Shown: positions 38,401 through 45,852, counted from the first letter of the stretch. The stretch: DNA of 64,000 nt from JAPLDB01 sp038230515 (GCA_038230515.1 JBBRND010000017.1:1-64000), one strand, 5' to 3'. Numbers and translations: made by a program. Notes: generated from the letters alone by a model not told the origin.

Positions 38401-38671
38401 CTACATTCCGAATTCATTTACTCCAAATGGAGATGGAATCAATGACGGATTTATTCCGTTCGGTTTTGGATGGGCTGACTTCCGCATGGTTATTCTCGAC
38501 CGTTGGGGATTGGAAATTTACAACACTACGGAGAAAACAAAACCTTGGGACGGAACCTACCAGCATGGCGGAACGCGCTGCCAGAGCGATGTGTACATTT
38601 ACAAAGTATTGGTACACGAAGAATCGGGCAAGCCGCACGAGTTGATCGGGCACGTTACTCTTGTTCAATAG
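20459..38671 (+). CDS. Giant SprB-repeat surface adhesin, T9SS type B cargo
   Basis: This is a 6070-residue secreted protein. Order: signal peptide to about 35 (VVAILVCVLSALGNAQA); CUB-like domain 41-146 (NFDFLSIYNGPS, LTFVFTSD); a beta-sandwich of the pre-peptidase type about 168-318 (PPANDACSGA, ADVWYQFTI); an unassigned cysteine-rich region to about 490; about 68 SprB repeats of 74-76 residues to about 5657; two Ig-like units; two PKD domains (SWNLGDGG and WYWDFGDS) to about 5977; and a gliding-motility-associated C-terminal domain (IPNSFTPNGDGINDGF to HVTLVQ), the T9SS type B signal. Each repeat has the plan xxCNGGxxG...PYTYSW.PSGG...NLxAGNYTVTVTDANGC. SprB of Flavobacterium johnsoniae, a mobile gliding adhesin, is of similar size and repeat type. 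No gliding or SprF/PorP gene is nearby, so adhesion is the safe inference. Repeat number may vary. Confidence 0.93.
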   Translation: MDDSTQKRKAFLSFLRCEVVAILVCVLSALGNAQAYNMTNGTINSCAGTFFDSNGAANYFNGENYTYTICPNANGMCARVTFTSFNIEANFDFLSIYNGPSTASPLIGTYTGATSPGTVTSTNGCLTFVFTSDLTVRGAGWVGTISCIACNAGGSPCAQNCAGAPPANDACSGAQVLGTLPVPQACPNGNAAWATFNTTNLCATAEIPYTSVIGCQPFGNMANPAADVWYQFTITAPTLNVQISGLITPQCAIYQGTTCNNMIPMGCAIGGGGNLTTTFGGLASGTYYMQVSGGSITDRCAFTLQLQNNYDCQGCVIQSALTVNPPPFNGTYQPGQTVNFCYTITDYNQTSINWLHGVCPSFGPGWNPGTLVTVNPANCSGQGAWNYYNALVTSSATGLTTGPGWFYESALGSPLGVADGNPGNNYGDNNPLNTCDWTFCWNITTTTNCVNGTSCNIAIDTYGDGESGSWTSFACNLDPITHFFATLACCTPPTVNVTNINCASGTASATATGTSNGPWTYVWRNAAGITIQQSAAINGSNTINNLTAGTYTVIIVDNANCAAQQTFTVTAPNSMTVTPAQTNILCNGGATGSASVNVGGGAGPYTYSWTPSGGIGATASNLAAGNYTVTIHDNAGCVTTQNFTITQPTLLTAVASGSNVNCSGGNNGTASVNAGGGTAPFTYSWSPSGGTAANASNLTAGTYTVTVTDANGCTKTASYTVTQPAALTAVMGAPTNVNCNGGNNGSATVTAGGGVGPYTYVWAPSGGATATGTALTAGAYTVTVTDANGCSINSNVNITQPAAVTANINASTNVLCNGGNTGSASVTAGGGTPGYTYSWAPSGGAGSAANNLTAGNYTVTVTDSRGCTQVANVNITQPPVLTASTTNVNVLCNGSTTGSASVAPIGGTVGYTYSWAPSGGTGITESNLGAGTYTATITDANGCTTTASATITQPTAITSTTSSTPTNCGASTGTATVNPSGGTGAYTYSWSPSGGSAASASNLVAGAYVVTITDANGCQATANVAVSNNAGPTATIPASTNVNCNGGANGTANSNAAGGTGPYTYAWTPSGGNGANATGLGAGTYTVTITDANGCSASTNINITEPPIVTAAISNTIDVICNGGTTGNATVVAGGGTPGYTYSWAPSGGAGTTASNLAAGSYTVTVTDAHGCIETATATIVEPTPVTATVPPVTNVLCNGGSTGSVSVNAGGGTAPYTYLWAPSGGNGSTASGLAAGNYSVTVTDANGCAGNANAVITQPAVLTSVISASSNITCNGANNGSATVTAGGGTAVYSYVWTPSGGTGATESGLAGGNYSVTVTDANGCVSNAAVVITEPTVLQTSTSGTNVDCNGNANGSATVSPTGGTVAYTYSWTPSGGAGATASNLSGGTYYITVTDANGCTASDSFAVVEPAVLASNISSSTDALCNGSAGGTASVLANGGTPALTYNWTPIGGTGATASNLPAGAYTVTTIDANGCATVANVAIAEPPVLTIPVAPIDVLCNGGSTGSATVTAGGGTSPYTYSWTSGGTAATENNLAAGNYSVTVTDANGCNDIANVTIAEPLTLTSSTTPADALCNGGATGSATVTPAGGTGPFTYSWTSGGTAATENNLAAGNYSVTVTDASGCTTVANVTIAEPTTLTSSTTPTDALCNGGATGSATVTVGGGTTPYTYSWTSGGTGAVENNLVAGNYSVTVTDGNGCTSVANVTIAQPTLLTSSTTPTAVLCNGGTTGSAIVTPTGGTIPYTYSWTSGGTASTENNLAAGNYAVTTTDGNGCTSVANVVITEPTLLTSSTTPTAVLCNGGTTGSATVTPVGGTIPYTYSWTSGGTAATENNLSAGNYSVTTTDGNGCTSVANVVITEPTLLTSSTTPTAVLCNAGTTGSATVTAGGGTNPYTYSWTIGGTGATENNLAAGNYSVTTTDANGCTSVANVVITEPTLLTSSTTPTDALCNGGATGSATVTAGGGTNPYTYSWTSGGTGATENNLAAGNYTVTVTDGNGCTSIANVTIAQPTTLTSSTTPTDVLCNGGNTGSASVTAGGGTNPYTYSWTNGGTAATENNLAAGNYSVTVTDGNGCTSVANVTIAQPTLLTSSTAQTAVLCNGGTTGSATVAAAGGTNPYTYSWTSGGTAATENNLVAGNYSVTTTDGNGCTSVSNVVITEPTLLTSSTTPTAVLCNAGTTGSATVTAGGGTNPYTYSWTSGGTAATENNLAAGNYSVTTTDGNGCTSVANVVITEPAVLTAAPSSTQSTCSGTNGTTSVVAGGGIAPYTYSWTSGGTGATENNLAAGSYDVTVTDVNGCSQTVTAIVADAPGPVATASVTANVLCNGGTNGSASVNAVGGTAPLTYSWTSGGTAATENNLGAGNYSITVTDANGCTSLDNVTITEPTLMTNVNTSGNVLCNGGNTGWATIAVAGGTAGYTYTWTPGGVGAATDANITAGNYSVIVADANGCAVNAAFTIAEPAILSATMNATDVFCNGGNTGTASVTVAGGTSGYTYLWAPGGDVTPAIANRGAGTYTVDITDANGCTTTSSATISEPVTLTSGVSALADVLCNGGTNGSASVIVNGGTTPYTYSWTPVGGTGATANNLAAGNYTVNITDANGCTTANPVTISEPAVLTSAASGTNVLCNGGTDGTASVIVNGGTAGYTYTWSPAGGTGASANNLVAGNYTVNVVDVNGCSTSASYVVTQPTVVTSSTTNTSVSCNSGANGTATVTVGGGVTPYTYSWFPAGGTAAAASNLAAGNYTVTITDGNGCVSTASATVTEPTVLSASTNTVNSTCGNSNGTASTVAVGGTAGYTYSWAPSGGAAATATNLAAGAYTVTVTDANGCTTTANAAVANTAGQIATASVQQDVLCNGGNTGIGTVAVAGGTSPMTYSWSPAGGVAATANNLTAGNYTVTTTDANGCISIDNITIAQPAVLTSSASATPVLCNGGNDGSASSTIGGGTTPYTYSWSGGGGTGANAINLSAGNYTVTVTDANGCVTSANTAVIQPTALTANANPTAALCNGGTTGSATAVVNGGTAGYTYSWFPSGGTNATENNLAAGSYAVTVTDAKGCIQTATANVTQPAAMTTNTNSTPAVCGSANGTASVVVGGGAGGYTYAWSPAGGTGATASNVAAGAYTVTITDANGCQVTDVANVSNSGGPTVTASVQQNVLCNGGNNGRGTVNAVGGTAPYTYVWSPVGGTAATSANVPAGNYAVTVTDANGCISSDNITISEPTALAAQATPVDALCNGASSGSASTVVAGGTAPYTYSWSPAGGTAATANNIPAGNYNVTITDGNGCTTTATATVAQPTVIALNASATPALCNGGSTGTATVVSNGGTSPYTYSWSPAGGTAVTATNLSSGSYTVTVTDANGCTNTASANVADPVAMTTNTNTTAASCGGSNGTASVVVGNGTAPYTYSWTSGGSGATENNLTAGSYTVTITDVNGCSATATANVANSGGATITASVQQNILCNNGTNGIATVNVVGGVGPFTYTWSPTGGAAATATNLVAGNYTITVTGSNGCISTDNVTITEPSALAAQASSTDASCNGITDGTANVIVAGGITPYTYSWTGGGGTSASANNLGAGNYTVTVTDGNGCLTNSSTTITQPPAISLSTSATPALCNGASTGSATATAGGGSGGLVYSWSPVGGSGATASNLPAGNYTVTVTDANGCSSNSSVTVGQPTAMALNTNTISATCGASNGSASVTVGGGATPYTYLWSPAGGIASTANNLSAGSYTVTITDANGCTATSTAAVSNAGGPTIVASLGSNVNCNGGSNGSASVNVTGGAGPFTYAWSPSGGTGVNATNLTAGTYTISVTDVNGCASTQTVTVTEPTALSLATTSVATSCGATNGSASVNASGGTGAYTYSWSPVGGIGATANNIGGGSYTVTVTDGNGCTSNASVTVANNGGATTTLQSSTNINCNGGNNGSATISVAGGATPYTYAWSPSGGSNVTANGLTAGNYTVTVTDASGCISAANVTITEPPAITASLTATSSTCGAANGTATVTANGGTGALTYLWSPIGGTGATANNLGVGSYTVTITDANGCSITSTAAVSNIGGPSITASVGTNVSCNGGNNGTASVNVTGGTGPFTYSWSPAGGTGTTASNLTVGTYTVNVSDANGCATTQSVTITEPSAINLNTSAVATSCGAANGSASVTASGGTGAFTYSWSPSGGNGTTASNLIAGNYTVTATDANGCASNASVVVANIGGATTTLQSSTNINCNGGNNGSATVSVAGGATPYTYVWSPSGGNAATAGNLTGGNYSVTVTDANGCISTASVTITEPAAVTASTSSTSATCGASNGSATVVANGGTGALTYIWNPAGGTGTTANNLGVGSYTITVTDANGCSTTANAAVSNIGGPTITASVGTNVSCNGGNNGTASVNVTSGTAPFTYSWSPSGGTGVSAANLSAGIYTVNVSDVNGCASTQSVTITEPAAINLNTSSLPTSCGSSNGSASVTATGGTGAFTYSWSPTGGASATANNLIAGNYTVTVTDANGCASNASAVVANNGGATTTLQSSTNINCNGGNNGAATVSVAGGATPYTYSWSPSGGSAATASNLTAGNYSVTVTDANGCISSASVTITQPAAITASTSTVPASCGALNGSATVVANGGTGALTYQWSPAGGTNTTANNLNAGSYIVTIHDANGCTTTASAAVSNIGGPMISASVGGNILCNGGNSGTASVNVISGAGPFTYHWTPSGGTATTASNLAAGNYSVTVTDVNGCASTQIVTITQPTTIVVSASATAASCGGANGSASVNASGGTGAFTYSWSPSGGTGITASNLLSGAYTVTVTDANGCATNANTTVANVAGAVSSMQSSSNVSCNNGNNGTATVLTTGGTAPYSYSWTPSGGTGATANNLTVGNYTVTVTDGGGCVSNATVIITQPSAITANTSSTPASCGSSNGSASVVANGGTGALTYSWTGGATTATVPNLAAGNYTATITDANGCSITATAAVSNVGGPTAVASVGNNVSCNGGNNGSASVNVSSGTAPFTYAWSPAGGTATTASNLGAGNYTVTVTDANGCITSQPVTITEPTAINLTTASTASNCGASNGSASVNATGGTGTFTYSWSPGGAITSSINNVGAGAYTVTVADGNGCISNANVSVVNNGGATSAMQSPTNVSCNGGSNGSATVNVTGGATPYTYSWTPAGGTGATASNLITGNYTVTVTDANGCISAATVFINQPAAITATTSSVPASCGTANGSASVNANGGTGALSYSWSSGSVTSNAPNLVAGNYTVTITDINGCSITSAAAVSNIGGPTAVASVANNVSCNGGNNGSASVNVSSGTAPFTYLWTPSGGASTTASNLAAGNYSVLVTDANGCISSQSVTITEPTVLNITTSTVSATCGSSNGSASVFASGGAGGFTYAWSIGGTSTTASNLAAGGYNVTVTDANGCTGTATMNVNNTGGGTVSLQSLTNVHCNGGTDGTATVAMAGGTSPFTYSWLPSGGTAATGTGLSVGNYIVTITDANGCINTLPVSINEPSPMGMTMSSTQAACSGAPNGTASTVVSGGNGPYTYAWSPGNGASATITGLYSGNYSVVVTDANGCSQTNSVQVTSPSNISLSINSTPTNCFGSTEGTATVTITGGTAPFNYSWTPGGETTATISNLQAGGYAVTVTDASGCVSVTAITVFQPSAVTLNVAGATTLCIGQQATISATAGGGTAPYAYVWSNGNGNPSQTVTPSSTTIYTVDITDANGCSPATATVPVNVYPPLNVSATSTSEICAGDAASISSVGMGGNGGPYTYSWNSGTIITANATVHPTVYTSYTVVVNDGCSPSVQTTVNVNVNPLPIVSFMPHEITGCTPVNVDFLDLSTVTPGSMYSWNLGDGGVSNELNPSHVYSTPGDYNVSLSIVTLAGCHSALTINQLVHVEALPTANFAMSTTETSVLNGTVDFKDKSTNSWTWYWDFGDSVGTSNEVNPSYTYSAPGVYTIMLITQNQIGCIDTAYSMLRVKSDFAIYIPNSFTPNGDGINDGFIPFGFGWADFRMVILDRWGLEIYNTTEKTKPWDGTYQHGGTRCQSDVYIYKVLVHEESGKPHELIGHVTLVQ
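24955..27180 (+). repeat. Homogenised block of ten 225-bp repeat units
   Basis: In this part of the adhesin the units share the shortened core SWTSGGTAATENNLAAGNY (or a near variant). They are nearly identical in DNA and keep exact 225-bp spacing: the shared CTTCT(C/G)AC segment starts at 25607, 25832, 26057 and 26282, with an equivalent at 26507. This indicates recent expansion or gene conversion. Confidence 0.85.
29021..37193 (+). repeat. Higher-order repeat of four SprB units, period 909-912 bp
   Basis: The linker encoding xGGP(T)xxASVxxN(V)xCN returns every fourth unit. GTTCAGCA anchors lie at 29021, 29933 and 30842, and GGNGG anchors at 31730, 32642, 33554, 34466, 35375 and 36284. The spacings are 912, 909, 912, 912, 912, 909 and 909 bp. 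Within each set, units with CNGG alternate with units with CG(A/S)xNG. Confidence 0.85.
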
Positions 38672-38695
38672 CAAATAGAAATTTAGAAATCAGGA

Positions 38696-38730
38696 AGGCG
38701 ATAAACGAAAGTTTGTCGCCTTTTTCTTTT
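38696..38730 (+). terminator. Intrinsic terminator of the adhesin gene
   Basis: AGGCGATAAAC (38696-38706) pairs with GTTTGTCGCCT (38711-38721), with a single T-G wobble, around a GAAA loop. TTTTTCTTTT follows. It starts 25 bases after the stop codon. Confidence 0.85.
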
Positions 38731-38887
38731 ATCGAAAAGTTTTATGCACAGGCAACATCAACAAGTAATTGATGGAAAACGCAAGATCAACCTGTCGCAC
38801 AAGCCATGCAGTAAAGCCAAACCGCATCAGGTTTCTTTGCTACCGGGTATATTCTATTTCAACATAGCTCCTCTTTAGTTCAATAAT

Positions 38888-39181
38888 GATTTTCAGAAGG
38901 CAACTATTGGTTTCAAATTCTTTCATATTTGTTTTCTGAAACTAACTGTCGGTTTTTAATTTCTAACTATCGGTTTTAAACTGTTGAATATCTGTTTCCT
39001 GAAGCTCAATACAGGTTTCAACCAGCCCACTATCGGATTACAGGAGCTTAATATAGATTTCAACTTGCTTGATATCGGTTTCCAAAAGCTCGATACAGGT
39101 TTCAACTACCTCACTATCGGTTTACAGAAGCTCGATATAGGTTTCCAGAAGCTCACTATCGGTTTTAAGAAGCCCATTATC
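38888..39181. repeat. 21-bp tandem array B, about 14 units
   Basis: The core (G/T)GTTT, usually in (A/C)TAT(A/C)GGTTT, recurs at 38909, 38930, 38951, 38972, 38993, 39014, 39035, 39056, 39077, 39098, 39119, 39140 and 39161, with a weaker unit at 38888. Every spacing is exactly 21. In the second half, units of the type GATA(T/C)AGGTTT tend to alternate with units of the type ACTATCGGTTT, giving a 42-bp pattern. One plus-strand frame gives heptads like LDIGFQK, but its start is inside the array and it is probably not a gene. Confidence 0.9.
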
Positions 39182-39428
39182 ATTCGATATCAAGCAATTA
39201 GAAATCAATATTGAATGAGTTAAATCCGATCATTTTTATGATGAAAGCTGTGGTTGACTATTTATGATCACTAATCTATTTGAATAAATAGATAATTTCT
39301 TATTATTTTCCAAAGTTATCGGCTTAGTTTTCGGAGTTGCTGAAAAGGAAATAGGTATTGCTGAATTAGAACTCTAGGCAGACGGCTTTAAAAGCGAAAA
39401 GCTGCACTTCGTAAAAGAGGTTAAGCGA

Positions 39429-41741
<2,313 letters not shown>

Positions 41742-41780
41742 GAAATTAAAAAAATCAACAAGAGAAAAATAAAAAACAAA

Positions 41781-43490
41781 CTACGAAGGTGTAACTTCAC
41801 TCAACATCTTCAGCTTTTTCTTCAGTAGTTCCATTTCCTCTCTCGCCTTGCTTAAATTTTCTTCCACTTCTTTCAGCAAGCCGCCCATGTTTTTTGAGTG
41901 CGTGAAAAAACCCATGTTGTTTTCATACTGATTAATAGTGTGCTGAATTTTTTGAATGCGCTCTTTCACAGTAGCACGTTCTTTACTCAGTAATTTATCC
42001 GAGTGATCGCTTCCTGCAAGCATGTCCACATTACTCTTGAACTTGAGAAGATGCATCTGCCCTGAATCAAGTTTCATTGCATCGTATTTTGAATCGAGTG
42101 CCTTCTTGTATTTCTCGTACACTCGCTCCTTCTCTTTATACGGCACATGCGGAATATCTTTCCACTCTGTAGAAAAATCTTTCAGCACTTTCATGTCTTC
42201 TTCTGCGTTGCCACCTGGATTAAATTCTTCAAGTCGTTTAATCAGTGCTTCTTTCAACTCAAGATTTTTGTATTGATCGGCATCGCGCAGTTTGAAGTAT
42301 TCATTCTTTGCATTAAAGAATTTATCACACGCTTCCCGAAATCTCTTCCAGAGTTTATGTTCATCACCCGCATCTACATGTCCTACTTCTTTCCACTCGC
42401 GCTGCAACTGAATCATCTGATGTGTTGGTTCATCCCATGCTTCATGCGTAGCGGAGCTCATCGCTTCTGCTTTTTCAACAAGAGAAATTTTCTTCTCCTT
42501 ATTTTCTTTGTATGATTTTTTCAGTTCATTAAAATAACCGCGCTTCTTAGTATAGAACTGATTGATGGCTGCACGTAGATCGTGCCACACTTTATCATTC
42601 TCTCCTTTGGGCGCATAGCCAATCTTTTTCCAATCGTCCAGAATTTTTTCAATCGTATCAGTCATGTTCTGATATTGCTTTGCAGTATCAAAATTTTCTT
42701 CGCTGATTTTCTGCACACGCTCAAGCAATACTTTCTTCTCTTCCAGATTTTTTACTTCTTCCTGTTGTTCTTTCTGATAGAAATCGCGGATGCGCTGCAA
42801 CACCTGTGCAATCAGTTCGCGGTAACGTGTTCGCAACGGCTCAATGGTTTCGGGAGCAGTCGGTCCGAGTTCGCTCCACTCCATGCGGTAGAGGTTCATC
42901 AAACGCTCAACGCCTTTTATGGATTCCATTTGAATGAGCGACTCTATTTTACTCAGCAGTGCCGTGCGGTGTTCAAGGTTTCGTTTGAAGTCGAGTTCTT
43001 TCAGTTCCTTGCTCAACTTCATGTTGTAATAAAAATTGTGCATGTGGCGGTGATATTCGCTCTGCACATTCTTATATTCTTTCAGGGGAACATTTCCGAT
43101 TTCATTCCACTTCGCCTGCAATTCTTTAAATTGCTGAAACGCTTTGCCGATACTGGTTTCCTCGGCAACCAATTTTTCAAGATCAGCAACAACTTGCTGC
43201 TTGCCCTGAAGTTTTATTTTCACTTCATCAGCATGATGCTTTTTAAATTTGCGCTCACGGTCATTTAAAATGTGAATGAGTTCGTTGAAATGTCCGTCCA
43301 GCGGATCTTTCGGAATTTCAAATTCGGAAGCAACACCACCTTCTTTTATGAAGGCATCAAGGAGTTCGTTGTTGTGCCTGTCGCAGGCAATCAGGTATTC
43401 AGCGCCAAGTTCATTGGCTTTGGAAAAAACTTCTTCGTTGATTTCTTCTTTTACAAGAATTTCAAGTTGATCAATAATCGGCTGCTTCAT
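41781..43490 (-). CDS. DUF349 domain protein
   Basis: The 569-residue protein is almost entirely helical and charged, with several DUF349 repeats. Each has the pattern of a conserved tryptophan and glycine in 'W..(I/V)G.(A/V)P': AKWNEIGNVPLKEYK, EWSELGPTAPETIEP, DWKKIGYAPKGEND, EWKEVGHVDAGDEHKLW and EWKDIPHVPYKEKE. The C-terminal 100 residues form a coiled coil. In Bacteroidota such proteins are common; their function is not established. It is cytoplasmic, upstream of the FdhF/YdeP gene on the same strand, and divergent from rpmE2. Confidence 0.88.
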   Translation of the reverse strand: MKQPIIDQLEILVKEEINEEVFSKANELGAEYLIACDRHNNELLDAFIKEGGVASEFEIPKDPLDGHFNELIHILNDRERKFKKHHADEVKIKLQGKQQVVADLEKLVAEETSIGKAFQQFKELQAKWNEIGNVPLKEYKNVQSEYHRHMHNFYYNMKLSKELKELDFKRNLEHRTALLSKIESLIQMESIKGVERLMNLYRMEWSELGPTAPETIEPLRTRYRELIAQVLQRIRDFYQKEQQEEVKNLEEKKVLLERVQKISEENFDTAKQYQNMTDTIEKILDDWKKIGYAPKGENDKVWHDLRAAINQFYTKKRGYFNELKKSYKENKEKKISLVEKAEAMSSATHEAWDEPTHQMIQLQREWKEVGHVDAGDEHKLWKRFREACDKFFNAKNEYFKLRDADQYKNLELKEALIKRLEEFNPGGNAEEDMKVLKDFSTEWKDIPHVPYKEKERVYEKYKKALDSKYDAMKLDSGQMHLLKFKSNVDMLAGSDHSDKLLSKERATVKERIQKIQHTINQYENNMGFFTHSKNMGGLLKEVEENLSKAREEMELLKKKLKMLSEVTPS

Positions 43491-43673
43491 GTTTCAGTAC
43501 GTTGAGAGTTCCGGTGAGACCGGCAAAAGTTGACAGGATTGAGTTTGTAATAGATTTCAAAGATACAGGAATCATGGTCATATCGCCAAAAGAAATGTAG
43601 TTGGAGTATTAACTACGAAGTAAAAAGTATTAATAATAACAGACTCTATTTCTTAATGCTTTTTACTTTGTAC

Positions 43674-43703
43674 TTGTTTGCAAAAAAAAATCTATTACAT
43701 TTG
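43674..43703 (+). promoter_or_regulatory. Predicted Bacteroidota-type promoter of rpmE2
   Basis: TTG at 43674-43676 lies 19 bases before TACATTTG at 43696-43703, a close match to the phylum's promoter pattern. A TTTG at 43677-43680 gives an alternative, shorter spacing. The rpmE2 start is 20 bases downstream. Confidence 0.75.
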
Positions 43704-43722
43704 CAGCCCTAAAATTAAAACA

Positions 43723-43983
43723 ATGAAAAAAGACATCCATCCAAAGAACTACAGAATGGTAGTTTTCAAGGATATATCCTGCGATTACGCATTCCTTACC
43801 CGCAGCACTGTTGAGACCAAAGACACCATTAAATGGGAAGATGGCAAAGAATATCCGCTCGTGAAGCTTGAAATTTCACACATGTCGCATCCTTATTATA
43901 CAGGCAAGATGAAGCTGATTGATACGGCAGGTCGCGTTGATAAATTCAAAACGCGCTTTGCAAAGAAGCAAGCGGTAAAATAA
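43723..43983 (+). CDS. rpmE2: 50S ribosomal protein L31, type B
   Basis: This 86-residue L31 of the zinc-free type B has the expected N-terminus MKKDIHPKNYRMVVFKDIS and the core HPYYTGKMKLIDTAGRVDKF. The zinc-binding CxxC of type A is missing; only one cysteine remains. I start it at ATG 43723 rather than an in-frame ATG 45 bases upstream, because the family begins with MK(K/R)xIHP and the upstream part overlaps the promoter. A strong terminator follows at 44005-44037, so it is a single-gene transcript. Confidence 0.95.
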   Translation: MKKDIHPKNYRMVVFKDISCDYAFLTRSTVETKDTIKWEDGKEYPLVKLEISHMSHPYYTGKMKLIDTAGRVDKFKTRFAKKQAVK

Positions 43984-44004
43984 TTTCGAAACATATTTTT
44001 CAAG

Positions 44005-44037
44005 AAATCCTTTTCGTTTGTTCGGAAAGGATTTTTT
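44005..44037 (+). terminator. Intrinsic terminator of rpmE2
   Basis: AAATCCTTTTC (44005-44015) pairs with GGAAAGGATTT (44024-44034) around an 8-base loop, with one wobble, and TTT follows within a run of six Ts. Confidence 0.85.
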
Positions 44038-44121
44038 ATTTGCGATAACTTTTTCCGAATACGATTAAAAATAACTTTTCAGAATCACTACTTTTGATCG
44101 CTTTCATTTTAGCAAGACTGA

Positions 44122-45309
44122 ATGAACTACATCCTCTTCGATGACGAAACACGCATAAGTTTATTGCCGTTTACTTTCACGCGACCGGTTTGTGAAATAA
44201 GAATCGGCATATTGACCATTCGCGAAAAGTGGGAAAAGCATTTGAAGCAAAGCGTTTCTTTTTTCACGGAAGATTTTCTGAAAGAAAAATTTCCAACCGC
44301 AATTGAGAACGATAATATTCTCATCAATGGTTCTGTATTGCCTGATGAAACTTTGATAAAAGAAATCAACTCCTTAAAGACCGGAGAAAAAATAGCGGGC
44401 GATGGTTTTCTGATTGCATTCAGAATTTCAGGTGATGAGTTGAAAAACATTAAGTCTTTTCATCGCACTGATCTTTCAGATTCAAAAAAGAATTCTTCTT
44501 CCTTCAAACTGAATTTTTGCTGGGATATTTTTTCAAAGAATGAAAAAGCAATCGCTGATGATTTTGTTTTATTGACGAAAGGAAAAAAATCTCTTCCAAT
44601 CAGTTCAACAAATCGGGTAATTAATTCGAAAAATATATTTCTTGAAGAAGGTGCAAAAGTTGAATGCGCCATCCTGAATGCTTCCACCGGATTTATTTAC
44701 ATCGGCAAGGATGCAGAAGTGATGGAAGGTGCCATGATCCGCGGACCGTTTTCGCTCGGGGAACATGCACAACTAAAAATGGGAGCAAAAATTTACGGAG
44801 CTACTACCATCGGACCGCAATGCCGTGTTGGCGGTGAAGTGAGCAACTCCGTTATTTTCGGGTCCTCGAATAAAGCACACGATGGATTTCTGGGTAACTC
44901 TGTGATTGGCAAGTGGTGCAACCTTGGCGCTGATTCTAATAACTCCAATCTGAAAAATAATTATTCGCAGGTGAAGATGTGGAACTTTAGTAAGGAAGAT
45001 TACATCAACACCGAATTAACTTTCTGTGGATTGATGATGGGCGATCATTCCAAGTGCAGCATCAACACGATGTTCAATACGGGAACAGTTGTTGGCGTGA
45101 GTGCAAATATTTTCGGCACAGGATTTCCGCCAAAGTTTGTTCCGTCATTTTCATGGGGCGGATCGGAGGGCTTCAAGACATATCGTCTCGAAGAAGCAGG
45201 TGAAGTAGCAAGCCGTGTTTACGAACGCAGAGGAAAAACATTTGATGCCGCAGAGAAAAAAATTCTGAAACATTTATTTGATGCCACCACTAAATTTCGT
45301 TCATGGTAA
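44122..45309 (+). CDS. GlmU-like putative sugar nucleotidyltransferase
   Basis: The 395-residue protein resembles the two-domain GlmU layout. The N-terminal part begins MNYILFDDETRISLLPFTFT, where the usual nucleotidyltransferase loop is replaced by a Bacteroidota-specific variant, with TRPVCEIRIGILTIREKW following. From about residue 180 there is a left-handed beta-helix of hexapeptide repeats (GKDAEVMEGAMIRGPFSLG, GAKIYGATTIGPQCRVGG), ending with a GTGFPPKFVPSFSWGG segment. It may transfer nucleotidyl groups to sugar phosphates for cell-wall or glycan synthesis, but this is unproven. It overlaps the next gene by 7 bases (ATGGTAA), so the two are translationally coupled. A -7-like TACTTTTG box occurs at 44089-44096. 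Confidence 0.82.
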   Translation: MNYILFDDETRISLLPFTFTRPVCEIRIGILTIREKWEKHLKQSVSFFTEDFLKEKFPTAIENDNILINGSVLPDETLIKEINSLKTGEKIAGDGFLIAFRISGDELKNIKSFHRTDLSDSKKNSSSFKLNFCWDIFSKNEKAIADDFVLLTKGKKSLPISSTNRVINSKNIFLEEGAKVECAILNASTGFIYIGKDAEVMEGAMIRGPFSLGEHAQLKMGAKIYGATTIGPQCRVGGEVSNSVIFGSSNKAHDGFLGNSVIGKWCNLGADSNNSNLKNNYSQVKMWNFSKEDYINTELTFCGLMMGDHSKCSINTMFNTGTVVGVSANIFGTGFPPKFVPSFSWGGSEGFKTYRLEEAGEVASRVYERRGKTFDAAEKKILKHLFDATTKFRSW

Positions 45310-45839
45310 TTATGGAAAAAGATTTTGCAGACAGTTTACTTTATTTCATTCCCGCTGTTCTTGTTTTAGGTGGAATGTTTCTCGTCATTAAAAAATTTAT
45401 TGACCGCGATCAGCAATTGCGGATGATGGAACTGAAGAAAAGTAGTCAGAAGGATTCTTTGCCTCTCAAACTTCAGGCAATTGAACGGATGGTTTTATTT
45501 ATGGAACGTATTTCTCCTGACAATCTGTTACCCCGTTTGCATCGAGGAGGAATTTCTGCAGGGCAGCTTCACAGCGATTTGCTTGCAACTATTCGGTCGG
45601 AGTATGAACACAACGTTACTCAGCAGGTCTATCTTTCTAACGAAGCTTGGAGCGAAGTAAAAGAGGCGAAGGAAGAATTGCTAAAGATCATCAACAATGC
45701 CATGAGCGAAACCGGACAACAAGCAACAGGTGTTCATCTCAGTTCAAAAATTTTTGATCTTATGATTAAGGATGAAAGCTTCCCTCACCTGAAAGCGATT
45801 GAAGAGTTGAAAAAAGAAGCGCGGCTGTTGATTGGTTGA
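45303..45839 (+). CDS. Membrane-anchored hypothetical protein, Bacteroidota-conserved type
   Basis: This 178-residue protein has one N-terminal membrane helix (LLYFIPAVLVLGGMFLVI, about residues 12-29) and a soluble charged C-terminal part predicted helical. The region LKLQAIERMVLFMERISP followed by HSDLLATIRSEYEHNV looks conserved, but no catalytic motif is evident. The start overlaps the GlmU-like gene; a second ATG at 45312 is an equally plausible start. Methylmalonyl-CoA mutase follows 13 bases after its stop, so the three genes form an operon. The function is unknown. Confidence 0.75.
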   Translation: MVIMEKDFADSLLYFIPAVLVLGGMFLVIKKFIDRDQQLRMMELKKSSQKDSLPLKLQAIERMVLFMERISPDNLLPRLHRGGISAGQLHSDLLATIRSEYEHNVTQQVYLSNEAWSEVKEAKEELLKIINNAMSETGQQATGVHLSSKIFDLMIKDESFPHLKAIEELKKEARLLIG

Positions 45840-45852
45840 TTCTCGTATAGGA

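Larger units (their letters stand above)
38672..39428. other. Intergenic stretch after the adhesin: terminator and 21-bp array
   Basis: The adhesin terminator (38696-38730) is followed by about 150 bases with nothing recognisable, then 21-bp array B (38888-39181). AT-rich sequence without a supported gene continues to the FdhF-like gene stop at 39429. No SprF/PorP-like gene is present. Confidence 0.7.

Noticed and set aside
20785..38674. Many open frames on both strands inside the adhesin gene
   Set aside because: All are periodic shadows of the SprB repeats in other frames, low in complexity and without starts.
38744..38878. 44-codon frame after the adhesin terminator
   Set aside because: No signal peptide, no promoter and no recognisable composition; likely chance.
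38984..39214. Frame reading LDIGFQK heptads in array B
   Set aside because: Starts inside the array; coding cannot be told from the trivial effect of a 21-bp period.
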